A stretch of 42,051 nucleotides of DNA from Gammaproteobacteria bacterium (GTDB lineage Bacteria > Pseudomonadota > Gammaproteobacteria > Pseudomonadales > Halieaceae), in NCBI GenBank assembly GCA_027295405.1, contig JAPUKZ010000307.1, positions 1 to 42,051 on the forward strand, given 5' to 3'. Every line of letters starts with the position of its first letter. The stretch's first letter is position 1. Positions 1 to 8,064 of the stretch are shown here, piece by piece. Below the pieces are notes generated by a model, which worked only from the letters and a program-made list of their open reading frames with translations, was not told the DNA's origin and did not search any database. Made by a program: the position numbers and the translations under genes.

Positions 1-45
1 GACTACTCCACCATCGAGGCACCCACCATGGGGCTACTCTTCTAG
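1..45 (+). CDS. possible 3' end of a plus-strand CDS (…DYSTIEAPTMGLLF*)
   Basis: Frame 1 is open from the window edge to TAG at 43-45; too short to identify. Confidence 0.25.
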   Translation, partial: DYSTIEAPTMGLLF

Positions 46-85
46 GGCTAGTCTTCAGGGCTACGCTTCCAGGGTCAGGCTTGCC
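31..85. repeat. degenerate 13-14 bp tandem repeat, about 4 units
   Basis: gggctactcttcta / gggctagtcttca / gggctacgcttcca / gggtcaggcttgcc read consecutively. Confidence 0.5.
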
Positions 86-90
86 GGCGA

Positions 91-405
91 TCAACCGCGT
101 GGTGGCAGGCCGTTCACCAGCGTGAGAAAGTGCATGCTGGTACCGGCGCGGCGGTGCTCGGACAGGGCCTGGTAATCCTCGTCTGCATACCAGGCACGCG
201 CCTGTTCCGCCGAGGGGAACTTGAAAATCACCATCCGTCCGCTGCGCGGTGATGCGCCCTCGAAGGTCTCGCTGTTGTCATCGAAGGTGAGGAACTCCCC
301 TTCATGGCGTTTGAGTATGGGGAAAAAGCCCGTCTCGTAGGTACGGTAAGTATCCGCGTCGTTGATATCGAAATTGGCAATAACATAGGCAGGCGCATCA
401 GCCAT
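91..405 (-). CDS. DUF1330 family protein
   Basis: 104 aa ORF with DUF1330-like pattern (YVIANFDINDADTYRTYE…RMVIFKFPSAEQARAWYADEDYQAL). Confidence 0.75.
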   Translation of the reverse strand: MADAPAYVIANFDINDADTYRTYETGFFPILKRHEGEFLTFDDNSETFEGASPRSGRMVIFKFPSAEQARAWYADEDYQALSEHRRAGTSMHFLTLVNGLPPRG

Positions 406-472
406 GATAGATCTCCTTCAGTTTCTGCTGCTTGATTGATTCTGCTTCCCGGCGCACAGTGTGCGCCTGCGG

Positions 473-1366
473 CTAGGCCAGCGTCGCCAGCCAGTCGGCC
501 ACCGCCTGTCCGATCTCGACCGGGGAATCCTCCTGGATGAAGTGATTGCCGGCTACCGTTACCTCAGTCTGGTTGGGCCAACTGCGGCAAAATTCCCGCT
601 GCCTCCCCACCAGGATGGAACCCGGCTCGGCATTGATGAACAATTTTGGCAACTGCTCACTGTTGGCCATCCAATCAGCATAGTCGTTGACCAGTGCCAC
701 CATATGCTCGGGCTCACCTTCTATCGGGATCTGACGCGGCCAGTTCAACGTGGGCTGGCGGTCCTCCGGTTCAGTAAACGGCGCTCGATAAGCGTCCATT
801 TCCGCCTCATTCAGGTCGCGGATAACCGCACTGGGCAAAACCCCTTCAATGAAGAGGTTCCGCTCCAGAATCAACTCCTCCCCCCTGGGGGAACGGAAAC
901 CCCGGAAAATTTCCCGCGCGCCCTCAGGCCAGTCGCTCCAGTTTACCGGGGTAACAATGCCTTCCATGTAGGCGATACCCCGGACCGCCTGCGGGTGATT
1001 TTTGGCCCAATGAAAACCCAGGGCACTACCCCAGTCGTGTATGACCAGAGTGACCCTCGCCGTCACATCCAGGGCCGCCAGCAAGCCATCCAGATACTGG
1101 TAAACTACTTCAAACCTGTAGCGCTCTGGTCCATCGGTCGCGGGCAATTTTTCAGAATCACCCTGGCCGATCAGGTCGGGCACCAGCACCCGGCCGCTGC
1201 CCGTTAATTCGGGTATTACGTTGCGCCACAAGTAGGAGGACGTCGGATTGCCGTGCAGCATCACAATAGGATCGCCACTGCCTTCATCGACATAGGCAAT
1301 GCTTTTGCCATCGACCTGCCGATAGTGTTTTGCATAGGGCATGTCTGCTGAAATCATGTTCTGCAC
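473..1366 (-). CDS. haloalkane dehalogenase-like alpha/beta hydrolase
   Basis: HGNPTSSYLWRN, nucleophile motif VIHDWGSALGFHW, YMEGI acid region, GNHFIQEDSP histidine region, as in DhaA/LinB-type HLDs. Start may be at 1342. Confidence 0.85.
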   Translation of the reverse strand: MQNMISADMPYAKHYRQVDGKSIAYVDEGSGDPIVMLHGNPTSSYLWRNVIPELTGSGRVLVPDLIGQGDSEKLPATDGPERYRFEVVYQYLDGLLAALDVTARVTLVIHDWGSALGFHWAKNHPQAVRGIAYMEGIVTPVNWSDWPEGAREIFRGFRSPRGEELILERNLFIEGVLPSAVIRDLNEAEMDAYRAPFTEPEDRQPTLNWPRQIPIEGEPEHMVALVNDYADWMANSEQLPKLFINAEPGSILVGRQREFCRSWPNQTEVTVAGNHFIQEDSPVEIGQAVADWLATLA

Positions 1367-1402
1367 CTCCCAGGTACCGCGTGCCAGAATCGACGGACAA
1401 AC

Positions 1403-1445
1403 ATACGATATTCGTATTGACAGGGAAAGCCCTTATCGGTATTAG
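1403..1445 (+). promoter_or_regulatory. putative promoter with overlapping palindrome upstream of LLM oxidoreductase
   Basis: ATACGA-TAT-TCGTAT palindrome (1403-1417) abutting TTGACA (1417-1422), 17 bp spacer, TATTAG (1440-1445). Confidence 0.45.
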
Positions 1446-1484
1446 TGACGGGTTTTGTGCCAAGAGAGATAGTGGAGAGAGCAT

Positions 1485-2399
1485 ATGAAAATCGGGCTTA
1501 TGGCAGGCGCCACCGAAGCCACCGGCAATGGTATCGGCGATATTATCGATTTTATCAAAACAGTAGAGCAAAAGGGGTTCGACTCAGTCTGGCTGGCCAA
1601 TATTTTTGCTGTGGACGCGGTCGTAACCCTGGCCCTGGCTGGAGCGCAAACCGAACGCATCGAACTGGGTACCGCGGTGACTCCCACCTATCCGCGCCAC
1701 CCCATGGCACTGGCGCAGCAGGCGCTGACTGCCAATGTCGCCTGTGATGGCCGCTTTGTGATGGGGATCGGCCTGTCCCACAAGTTGGTGATCGAGGACA
1801 TAATGGGCCTGTCTTACGCCAAACCGGCTTCCCATATGAACGAATACCTGCAAGTTATTGCCCCGCTGTTGCGAGGAGAATCGGTCAGCTTCCAGGGCGA
1901 CGAGTTCAGGGTTAACGGCGCACTGGAGGTGCCCGGGGCAACGCCGGTACCGCTGATTGTCGCCGCCCTGGGCCCCAGGATGCTGGCGCTCGCCGGCAAG
2001 TACGCAGACGGCACCGTCACCTGGGTCACCGGCCCGAAAACCCTGGAGAACCACATTATTCCCGGTATCAGCAGCGCTGCTGAAGCCGCGGGGAAAACCG
2101 CTCCGCGAATTATCTGCGGACTGCCGGTTGCCGTCACTGATGATGTGGCTGGCGCCAGGGAAACGGTTGGCAAGGCGTTGAAGATGTATGGCATGTTGCC
2201 CTCCTATCGCGCCATGCTGGATCGGGAGGGGGCCGAGGGACCGGAGGACGTAGCCATTATCGGTAGCGCCGAGGAAGTTCGCGACCGCATTGGTCAATTG
2301 CGCGATATCGGGGTCACCGACTTCACCGCCGCCATTACCCCGACCGCAGAGGGTGTCTTCGACGCGACCATGGCCGTCCTGGAAGCAGAGCTGGGATAG
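1485..2399 (+). CDS. LLM class (luciferase-like) oxidoreductase, annotated F420-dependent type
   Basis: 304 aa; MKIGLMAGATEATGNGIGDIIDFIKTVEQKGFDSVWLANIFAVDAVVTLALAG… typical luciferase-like monooxygenase fold sequence. Confidence 0.85.
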   Translation: MKIGLMAGATEATGNGIGDIIDFIKTVEQKGFDSVWLANIFAVDAVVTLALAGAQTERIELGTAVTPTYPRHPMALAQQALTANVACDGRFVMGIGLSHKLVIEDIMGLSYAKPASHMNEYLQVIAPLLRGESVSFQGDEFRVNGALEVPGATPVPLIVAALGPRMLALAGKYADGTVTWVTGPKTLENHIIPGISSAAEAAGKTAPRIICGLPVAVTDDVAGARETVGKALKMYGMLPSYRAMLDREGAEGPEDVAIIGSAEEVRDRIGQLRDIGVTDFTAAITPTAEGVFDATMAVLEAELG

Positions 2400-2442
2400 A
2401 AGCAGAACCGGGGCATCCGCCATGTTCCAGCTCTCCCGGCTT

Positions 2443-2640
2443 GAGTGGCGCTCCAGCGGCAAAGGCAGGTACCGAGGGCAGACCCCAGCGGATAAAGATC
2501 CCCAGCTTGGCCTCTTCGAATTACTGCGACGTGGTTCGGGAACGCTCCAGCAGCTCCGGTGGCAGCGGGTGGGCGCAGGCCGCAAGCAATACCAGGAACC
2601 CCAGGGCCAGCAGATGCGCCCCGGGGGACCGGGACCCGTT
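2443..2640 (-). pseudogene. GH29 alpha-L-fucosidase-like N-terminal remnant (lipoprotein signal + catalytic-domain start)
   Basis: Minus-strand reading from 2640: NGSRSPGAHLLALGFLVLLAACAHPLPPELLERSRTTSQ*FEEAKLGIFIRWGLPSVPAF. Lipobox LAAC, in-frame TAA at 2521-2523, then a segment like the GH29 motif W-x-x-x-AKFGIFIHWGxxSVPA. No start codon, rest of gene missing. Confidence 0.6.
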
Positions 2641-3579
2641 TCAAGCCCTGACCACCTCCAGCAGGGGCGCAAAGAATTCCGGTTGGGCAAGCCACCCCGC
2701 CACGCCGGGATTCTCGGCAAAGAAGCTGGTATCAATGATCAGTTCACTCACGCCCGCTGCGGCCGCTTCTTCGACCTTGTCTCGCATACTGTCGACGCTA
2801 CCCTGCCAGTTGGGACTCAAAGGACCCGGGGCTGTGGCAGCGATACCCGCCAGTTGTGGCGAGGAGAAAACCCGGTAAACCAGATCCAGCGGCGCACGGC
2901 AAAAATCGTCCCGGGCCATGCCATTGATGGCCTTGATGCCGACCGCTGCCTCGCTGACACTCATGCCCGCCGGCATCCAGGCATCGCAATATTCGGCGGT
3001 GCGACGCAAGCCTGCTTCTGACCAAAAACCGCCAATGAGTGGTAGCGAACCATTGACCGGCTTGGGACTGGTGAGACAGGCGGGAATATCAAAAAAAACA
3101 CCGCGGTATTCTACCGGGTCTGGACCCAGACAACATTGCAGGGCGCGAATAAAATCTCGCGAGCGCGGCCCGCGGGCCGTAAACGGCGTATCCATCAGCT
3201 GGTATTCCGGCTCACACCATCCCAGACCCAGGCCCAGCTGGAAGCGCCCTCCGGACAGTACGTCAAGGGTCGCAACCTGCTTCGCCAATGCCAGCGGTCG
3301 ATGATAGGCGGTGACCAGTATGGAAGTACCGAGCCGGATGTGCCCGGTTATCCCAGCGACAAAGGAAAGTAGCTCCAGCGGTGACAGCAGCTGTGCGTAG
3401 GCCTCTGGCCAGGGCACTCCCGGGGCACCCGCATAACCCTCGGCGGGTTGCGGGTAGAACAGGTGCTCCTGCACCCAGAGTGAGTCAAAGCCCAGTGACT
3501 CGGCCGACCCGGCAAAGCCTCGTACCGCGTCCAGAGTGGCAAAGGGACCCAATTGCGGAAGGCACAGGCCTATTTTCAT
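2641..3579 (-). CDS. LLM class (luciferase-like) oxidoreductase
   Basis: 312 aa; MKIGLCLPQLGPFATLDAVRGFAGSAESLGFDSLWVQEHLFYP… RLGTSILVTAYHRPLALAKQVATLDVLSGGRFQLGLGLGW. Confidence 0.87.
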   Translation of the reverse strand: MKIGLCLPQLGPFATLDAVRGFAGSAESLGFDSLWVQEHLFYPQPAEGYAGAPGVPWPEAYAQLLSPLELLSFVAGITGHIRLGTSILVTAYHRPLALAKQVATLDVLSGGRFQLGLGLGWCEPEYQLMDTPFTARGPRSRDFIRALQCCLGPDPVEYRGVFFDIPACLTSPKPVNGSLPLIGGFWSEAGLRRTAEYCDAWMPAGMSVSEAAVGIKAINGMARDDFCRAPLDLVYRVFSSPQLAGIAATAPGPLSPNWQGSVDSMRDKVEEAAAAGVSELIIDTSFFAENPGVAGWLAQPEFFAPLLEVVRA

Positions 3580-3666
3580 GGAGCAGCTCCCGATTCAACA
3601 GCTGGATGATTAACGCTGGCGGTGCTCTCCTATGATAGCCCCTGGCGAGGCCAATGCCGGTGTTTT

Positions 3667-3963
3667 TTACCAGCCGTGGTCCAATTCAGGTGGGTCGTCT
3701 TTCTCGCCGGGATACCAGATGTCGGCCTGCCGGAAGCAATAAACCCAGGCATTCTGGATGGCGGCGGCAGACAAGACCAGTTGCCGCTGATTGAAGGAAC
3801 TGTTGTCAGCCATGCAGTCCTTGCGTGTCTGCGCGTCTTCTTTTGACTCGTGTTCTGGAGTGAAGAAGTAATGCACCGTATCCGTCGCCGACGGCGCGGT
3901 ACTGCACCCCGCCACCAAACTAATCGCGGTAATACAAAAGCAAAAGCGCAGAAATGATCGCAT
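3667..3963 (-). CDS. small putative lipoprotein of unknown function
   Basis: MRSFLRFCFCITAISLVAGC signal with lipobox (LVAGC), about 98 aa; longer ORF call to 4041 trimmed to the ATG at 3961-3963. Confidence 0.65.
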   Translation of the reverse strand: MRSFLRFCFCITAISLVAGCSTAPSATDTVHYFFTPEHESKEDAQTRKDCMADNSSFNQRQLVLSAAAIQNAWVYCFRQADIWYPGEKDDPPELDHGW

Positions 3964-4065
3964 GGGTCCAAACTCTCCACCGGGGGAAGTCTGGCGTACT
4001 GTAATTATGTTTCCCCGGCAATAGCTAGGAACTATTACCACCGCGGTCCAGTATAGCCCGTTTTC

Positions 4066-4081
4066 TGTGACCTATGTCACA
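4066..4081. promoter_or_regulatory. candidate CRP-family binding site
   Basis: TGTGA-CCTATG-TCACA, both half-sites match the CRP core consensus exactly. Confidence 0.5.
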
Positions 4082-4181
4082 CTTTTTCGCAAGCTGAACC
4101 CCGTCACAGCCGGGCTACTGCGCCCGGGTCAGGGGGCATCTGGCTCCCCAACAGACACTGATAATCGCTCACCCCAATTTC

Positions 4182-4529
4182 CTACAGCATTTCTTCGGCC
4201 GGTAAATCCAGCGCCTCGGTCTGCATTGCTCCGACTATCATCAAGTCGACTTCCCCTCGCTGGTTTGATGCTTTCCAGTCCACCAGGTGGACCGCATTGA
4301 TCAATTCGTCTGGCACTGCCGCGATGGCCTCCTGCTTGTTGCCGGCGAGGTACAGGTCCTGGATTTTGTGCGCCGCATCCGCAAATCCCAAACGACAAGC
4401 GTAATCGGTGTAGAAGTTCTTGTTTCTTGCTCCCATGCCCCCGATATACAGGGCCAGATTGGGCTTGATCAGTTCGATATTCACGCTGGCACGACTGCCA
4501 AATCTTTGCTGACTGATTCCCAGTTTCAT
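4182..4529 (-). pseudogene. internally deleted LLM-class oxidoreductase remnant (still open)
   Basis: 115 aa ORF starts MKLGIS and then jumps to C-terminal LLM-like sequence [63 protein letters not shown]; the central part of a ~300 aa enzyme is missing. Confidence 0.65.
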
Positions 4530-4540
4530 GCTGTTACCTC

Positions 4541-5224
4541 TCAGGTTTGGAGTGTTTTACGGGCATTTATCTTGAACTCCTCCGCCGCCTTGTCATCCTC
4601 AAGCAAACTGTCAATAGCGAATGGAACTTCGATACCCTTGCGCAGACCCGGCTTTTCTTTCAGTACAGCCAGCCAGCGATCCAGGTTGTCCAGACCCTCC
4701 CGGGACACCCCGGACCACTTGTAGGTTCGCACCCAACACCAATTGGCGATGTCGGCGATCGAGTAATCGTCTGCCAGCCACTCACTCTCACCCAGGCGTC
4801 GGTCCAGTACTTCAAAAAGTCGCCGGCATTCGTGTTGGTAGCGATCAATGGCGGGCTGAATGGTCTCGGGAAAGTAGCGATAAAACACGTTGGCCTGACC
4901 CATCATTGGACCTATGCCGCCCATCTGGAACATCAGCCACTGAATGACCCGGGTCCGGCCCTTGTCGTCCGTAGGCAACAGTCTACCCGCTTTCTCAGCC
5001 AGGTAGATCATGATGGCGCCCGATTCAAACACCGCCAGATCGTCATTGCCGCTATCCACGATCGCCGGTATGCGTCCATTGGGATTAATAGCGCGAAACT
5101 CTTCGCTGTGCTGGTCGCCTTCGCTGATATTGACCAGCTTCACGCTGTACTCCAGGCCCAGCTCCTCCAGGGTACAGGAGGCCTTGTGGCCGTTTGGGGT
5201 TGGGGCGGTATACAAATGTATCAT
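4541..5224 (-). CDS. glutathione S-transferase family protein (YfcG/GstB-like)
   Basis: [57 protein letters not shown]…[18 protein letters not shown]. Confidence 0.9.
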   Translation of the reverse strand: MIHLYTAPTPNGHKASCTLEELGLEYSVKLVNISEGDQHSEEFRAINPNGRIPAIVDSGNDDLAVFESGAIMIYLAEKAGRLLPTDDKGRTRVIQWLMFQMGGIGPMMGQANVFYRYFPETIQPAIDRYQHECRRLFEVLDRRLGESEWLADDYSIADIANWCWVRTYKWSGVSREGLDNLDRWLAVLKEKPGLRKGIEVPFAIDSLLEDDKAAEEFKINARKTLQT

Positions 5225-5255
5225 CGTCAGCTCTCGTCTGTGTGGGTCCGGATAT

Positions 5256-5306
5256 TGCTTGACAGGGGGAGATTAGCAAGCATACTAATGGCACATATAA
5301 TGTCAA
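5256..5306. promoter_or_regulatory. putative overlapping divergent promoters for GST and TetR genes
   Basis: Plus: TTGACA 5259-5264, 18 bp, TACTAA 5283-5288. Minus: TTGACA (plus TGTCAA) with a plausible -10 in the same interval. Inverted repeats TGCTTG/CAAGCA and ATTAG/CTAAT. Confidence 0.4.
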
Positions 5307-5342
5307 TAGTTTCTACGCAGTGGATGTGACGGCATAGGGCCA

Positions 5343-5939
5343 ATGAGACCATCAGCGAGAAAAACAGCGAGCGGTGGCCCCGACGGACGTGCCCTGCGCA
5401 GTGAACGCAGCCGGCAGCTGATTGTTGATTCCATGCTGGAACTGGTGACTGAAGGCAACCTGGTACCCACGGCCCAGCAGGTTGCCGAGCGTGCCAAAGT
5501 GGGCATTCGCACAATCTTTCGGCACTTTCCCGAAATGGACTCCCTGTACACGAGCACCGATGAACGCCTGCGCGGGACGTATGAAAACCTGTTCCTCGGC
5601 GGCGACCGTGAGGGCACTCTGGAAGAACGGATTTTGCACGCCGTGGAGCGCCACGCCAATGCCTACGAGGCGGTAGGCCCACTGCTGCTTTCCGCGCTGG
5701 TGCAACACTGGAAATCAGAGGTCATCAGGAAAAACTACGCCCGCAATCTGCGGGGCTTGCGCAAGGATCTCAATGCCTGGCTGCCCGAGTTGGAGCAGTT
5801 GCCGGCGTCGGAGCGGGAAGCCGTAGACGCCATCGCCTCTTTCGAAACCTGGCACCGTTTGCGCGAGCATCAAAATCTTGGCAAACAAGCGAGCATCGAT
5901 ATTATCGTGATGTTACTGAGTAAACTGATTGCCGAATAA
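5343..5939 (+). CDS. TetR family transcriptional regulator
   Basis: RSERSRQLIVDSMLELVTEGNLVPTAQQVAERAKVGIRTIFRHFPEMDSLY N-terminal HTH. Confidence 0.88.
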   Translation: MRPSARKTASGGPDGRALRSERSRQLIVDSMLELVTEGNLVPTAQQVAERAKVGIRTIFRHFPEMDSLYTSTDERLRGTYENLFLGGDREGTLEERILHAVERHANAYEAVGPLLLSALVQHWKSEVIRKNYARNLRGLRKDLNAWLPELEQLPASEREAVDAIASFETWHRLREHQNLGKQASIDIIVMLLSKLIAE

Positions 5940-5971
5940 CCGGGCTGCGGATCCAGGCAAAGCGGCTTGGA

Positions 5972-7843
5972 CTAGTCTCCCACCACCCTGACCCAACCTT
6001 TTTGCGGGCGTGTGGCCGGATCGCGCTCAGCTGGCGCCCGGATCAGCAGCGCTTGCAAGTCCTCGGCGTCAAGCGGCTTGCTGAAATAGTAACCCTGAAA
6101 CATGCTGCAGTTATGGTCTCGCAGAAAATCCAGCTGATCCCGATTCTCCACGCCTTCCGCCAACACCTTGAGATGCAGGCTTTCCGCCATGGCGATGATC
6201 GCAGTGGCTATCACTGCATTTTTGCGATCATTGAACAGATTGCGAACGAAACGCTGATCGATCTTCAGCTCGTAGAAGGGCAGCTCGGAAAGATAGGACA
6301 AGGATGAGTAACCAGTGCCAAAGTCATCCATGGAAAGTCTCACACCCAGAGCGTTGAGGGCTTCCATCTTGGTCCGCGCCTCTTCCAGATTCTCCACCAC
6401 CACACTCTCGGTGAGTTCCAGTATCAAATTCTCCGCCGGTAACTTCGTGGTAAGTAAAGTACGTTGCACGCTGCTCAAAAAACCACCGTCCGCGAACTGG
6501 CGTGGGCTTACGTTGACGGAGATGTGATCCAGCAACAAGCCACTCTCCAGCCATTGTTTCATCTGCCGGCATGACTGGTCCAGCACGTACTCCCCGATCT
6601 GCACGATCAATCCGGATTGCTCCGCAATCGGGATAAACTCATTGGGTGAGACCGACACCCCCATTGGTCCGGTCCAGCGCAACAGCGCCTCCACGCCGCG
6701 GATCTGACCATCGCGATCGACCTGTGGTTGAAACTGGAGATCCATTTCATCCCGCACCAGGGCCTCACGCAGGTCTCGCTCCATGACCAGCTTCTTCTCC
6801 GCCAACTTCTGCATTTCCGGGTGAAAGAAACTGGCGGTATTCTTGCCAGCATTTTTTGCCTTGTACATGGCGGTATCCGCCTGTTTCAGCAGGTCCTGCG
6901 GGTTGGCGGCGTTGCTGGGGAAAATAGTGATGCCGATACTGATGGAGACATAGTGCTTGTGACCCTCGATCAAGTAGGGCTCTTGCGACAAAGACAGAAT
7001 TTTTTCACACACACTGGTGGCGTGGTCTATTGTGTCCTGCTCCGAGGCGGTATCGCGCTGCAGCAAAATCAGGAATTCATCCCCCCCCAGCCGTGAGACC
7101 ATGTCCGTCTTACGCACATGTCTGCGCAACCGGCGTCCCAGCTCAATTAGCAGGCAGTCGCCATGGTCGTGCCCCAGCGTATCGTTGATGTCCTTGAAGT
7201 TGTCGATATCCAGGAAAAACAACGCGCCACCGGAGTCGTAACGATCGGCGAGGTACAGCTCCCGATCAAGTCGCTCCATAATTTGGCGCCGGTTTGGTAA
7301 GCCGGTCAGGGGATCGTAAAACGCCAGCTTGTTGATTTCCTCCTGGCTGCGTTTTTGTTCGCTGATATCAGAGTAGACAGCCACGTAGTGGGTGGTGCCC
7401 TGGCTTTCATCCTTGATGGCACTGACCCGCAGGTGCATGGGCAGATTGCTACCGTCCTTGTGCCGGGCGGTGACTTCGCCATTGAATATGCCAGTGCTGG
7501 TCAGGGTTCGCTGAATCTCTTCGTAGGGATTGTTGCGGTCATCTGCGGAAAAATCGGTAGCCTTGCGACCGACTACTTCGTGTGATTCGTATCCTGTCGC
7601 CGCAAGGAACGCCTGGTTGACCCGCAGTACAACGAGATTCTGATCGGTTATCAAGATGGGCTCGTGGGAGTTAAAGGTACTCGCCAGCAGCCGGAGTTCT
7701 TCCGCGGACACCTGCAACTGGTCCGATTTCTCTTTCAGCAGGTTGGCAATGGCATGGTTTTTACGGCGAATGCTGACCAGGACAATCAGCAACACCCAGA
7801 CCAGTACGATGCTGATGACGTTCAATACGACACTACTCACCAT
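5972..7843 (-). CDS. membrane-anchored PAS-GGDEF-EAL c-di-GMP signalling protein
   Basis: N-terminal TM segment, PAS (LLASTFNSHEPILITDQNLVVLRVNQAFLAATGYE), RLGGDEFLILL, VEALLRW (EAL), DDFGTGYSSLSYL. Confidence 0.95.
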   Translation of the reverse strand: MVSSVVLNVISIVLVWVLLIVLVSIRRKNHAIANLLKEKSDQLQVSAEELRLLASTFNSHEPILITDQNLVVLRVNQAFLAATGYESHEVVGRKATDFSADDRNNPYEEIQRTLTSTGIFNGEVTARHKDGSNLPMHLRVSAIKDESQGTTHYVAVYSDISEQKRSQEEINKLAFYDPLTGLPNRRQIMERLDRELYLADRYDSGGALFFLDIDNFKDINDTLGHDHGDCLLIELGRRLRRHVRKTDMVSRLGGDEFLILLQRDTASEQDTIDHATSVCEKILSLSQEPYLIEGHKHYVSISIGITIFPSNAANPQDLLKQADTAMYKAKNAGKNTASFFHPEMQKLAEKKLVMERDLREALVRDEMDLQFQPQVDRDGQIRGVEALLRWTGPMGVSVSPNEFIPIAEQSGLIVQIGEYVLDQSCRQMKQWLESGLLLDHISVNVSPRQFADGGFLSSVQRTLLTTKLPAENLILELTESVVVENLEEARTKMEALNALGVRLSMDDFGTGYSSLSYLSELPFYELKIDQRFVRNLFNDRKNAVIATAIIAMAESLHLKVLAEGVENRDQLDFLRDHNCSMFQGYYFSKPLDAEDLQALLIRAPAERDPATRPQKGWVRVVGD

Positions 7844-8064
7844 GGGACTGGTCCCCCGCTGAGTAGTAATTCCCTGTCTGAATGTTCGCGTCCTGCATGG
7901 TGGCTTGTTTCGCGTTTTAAATGCTTGGATTGATACTAAACATCCTGCCCACAGGATTAAAACGGGAAGCCCAGAAGTGTCTAATCGGTCACACTTTTAC
8001 TCCTCACAGTGTGAACCAGCGCACATTATGCTTCCAAAACAAACCATAACTGGCGGATTTCACA

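Noticed and set aside
1584-2735. 383 aa minus-strand ORF
   Set aside because: Antisense to the clear LLM gene at 1485-2399; composition typical of a spurious GC-rich shadow ORF. The GH29-like relic lies in a different minus-strand frame.
6950-7130. RxxD inhibitory-site-like motif upstream of GGDEF as a novelty
   Set aside because: RKTDMVSRLGGDEF matches a very common GGDEF context; not unusual.
7990-8015. TCACAC…GTGTGA inverted repeat near 8.0 kb as an operator
   Set aside because: Only 6-bp arms with 14-nt spacing and no clear adjacent gene start; could be chance.
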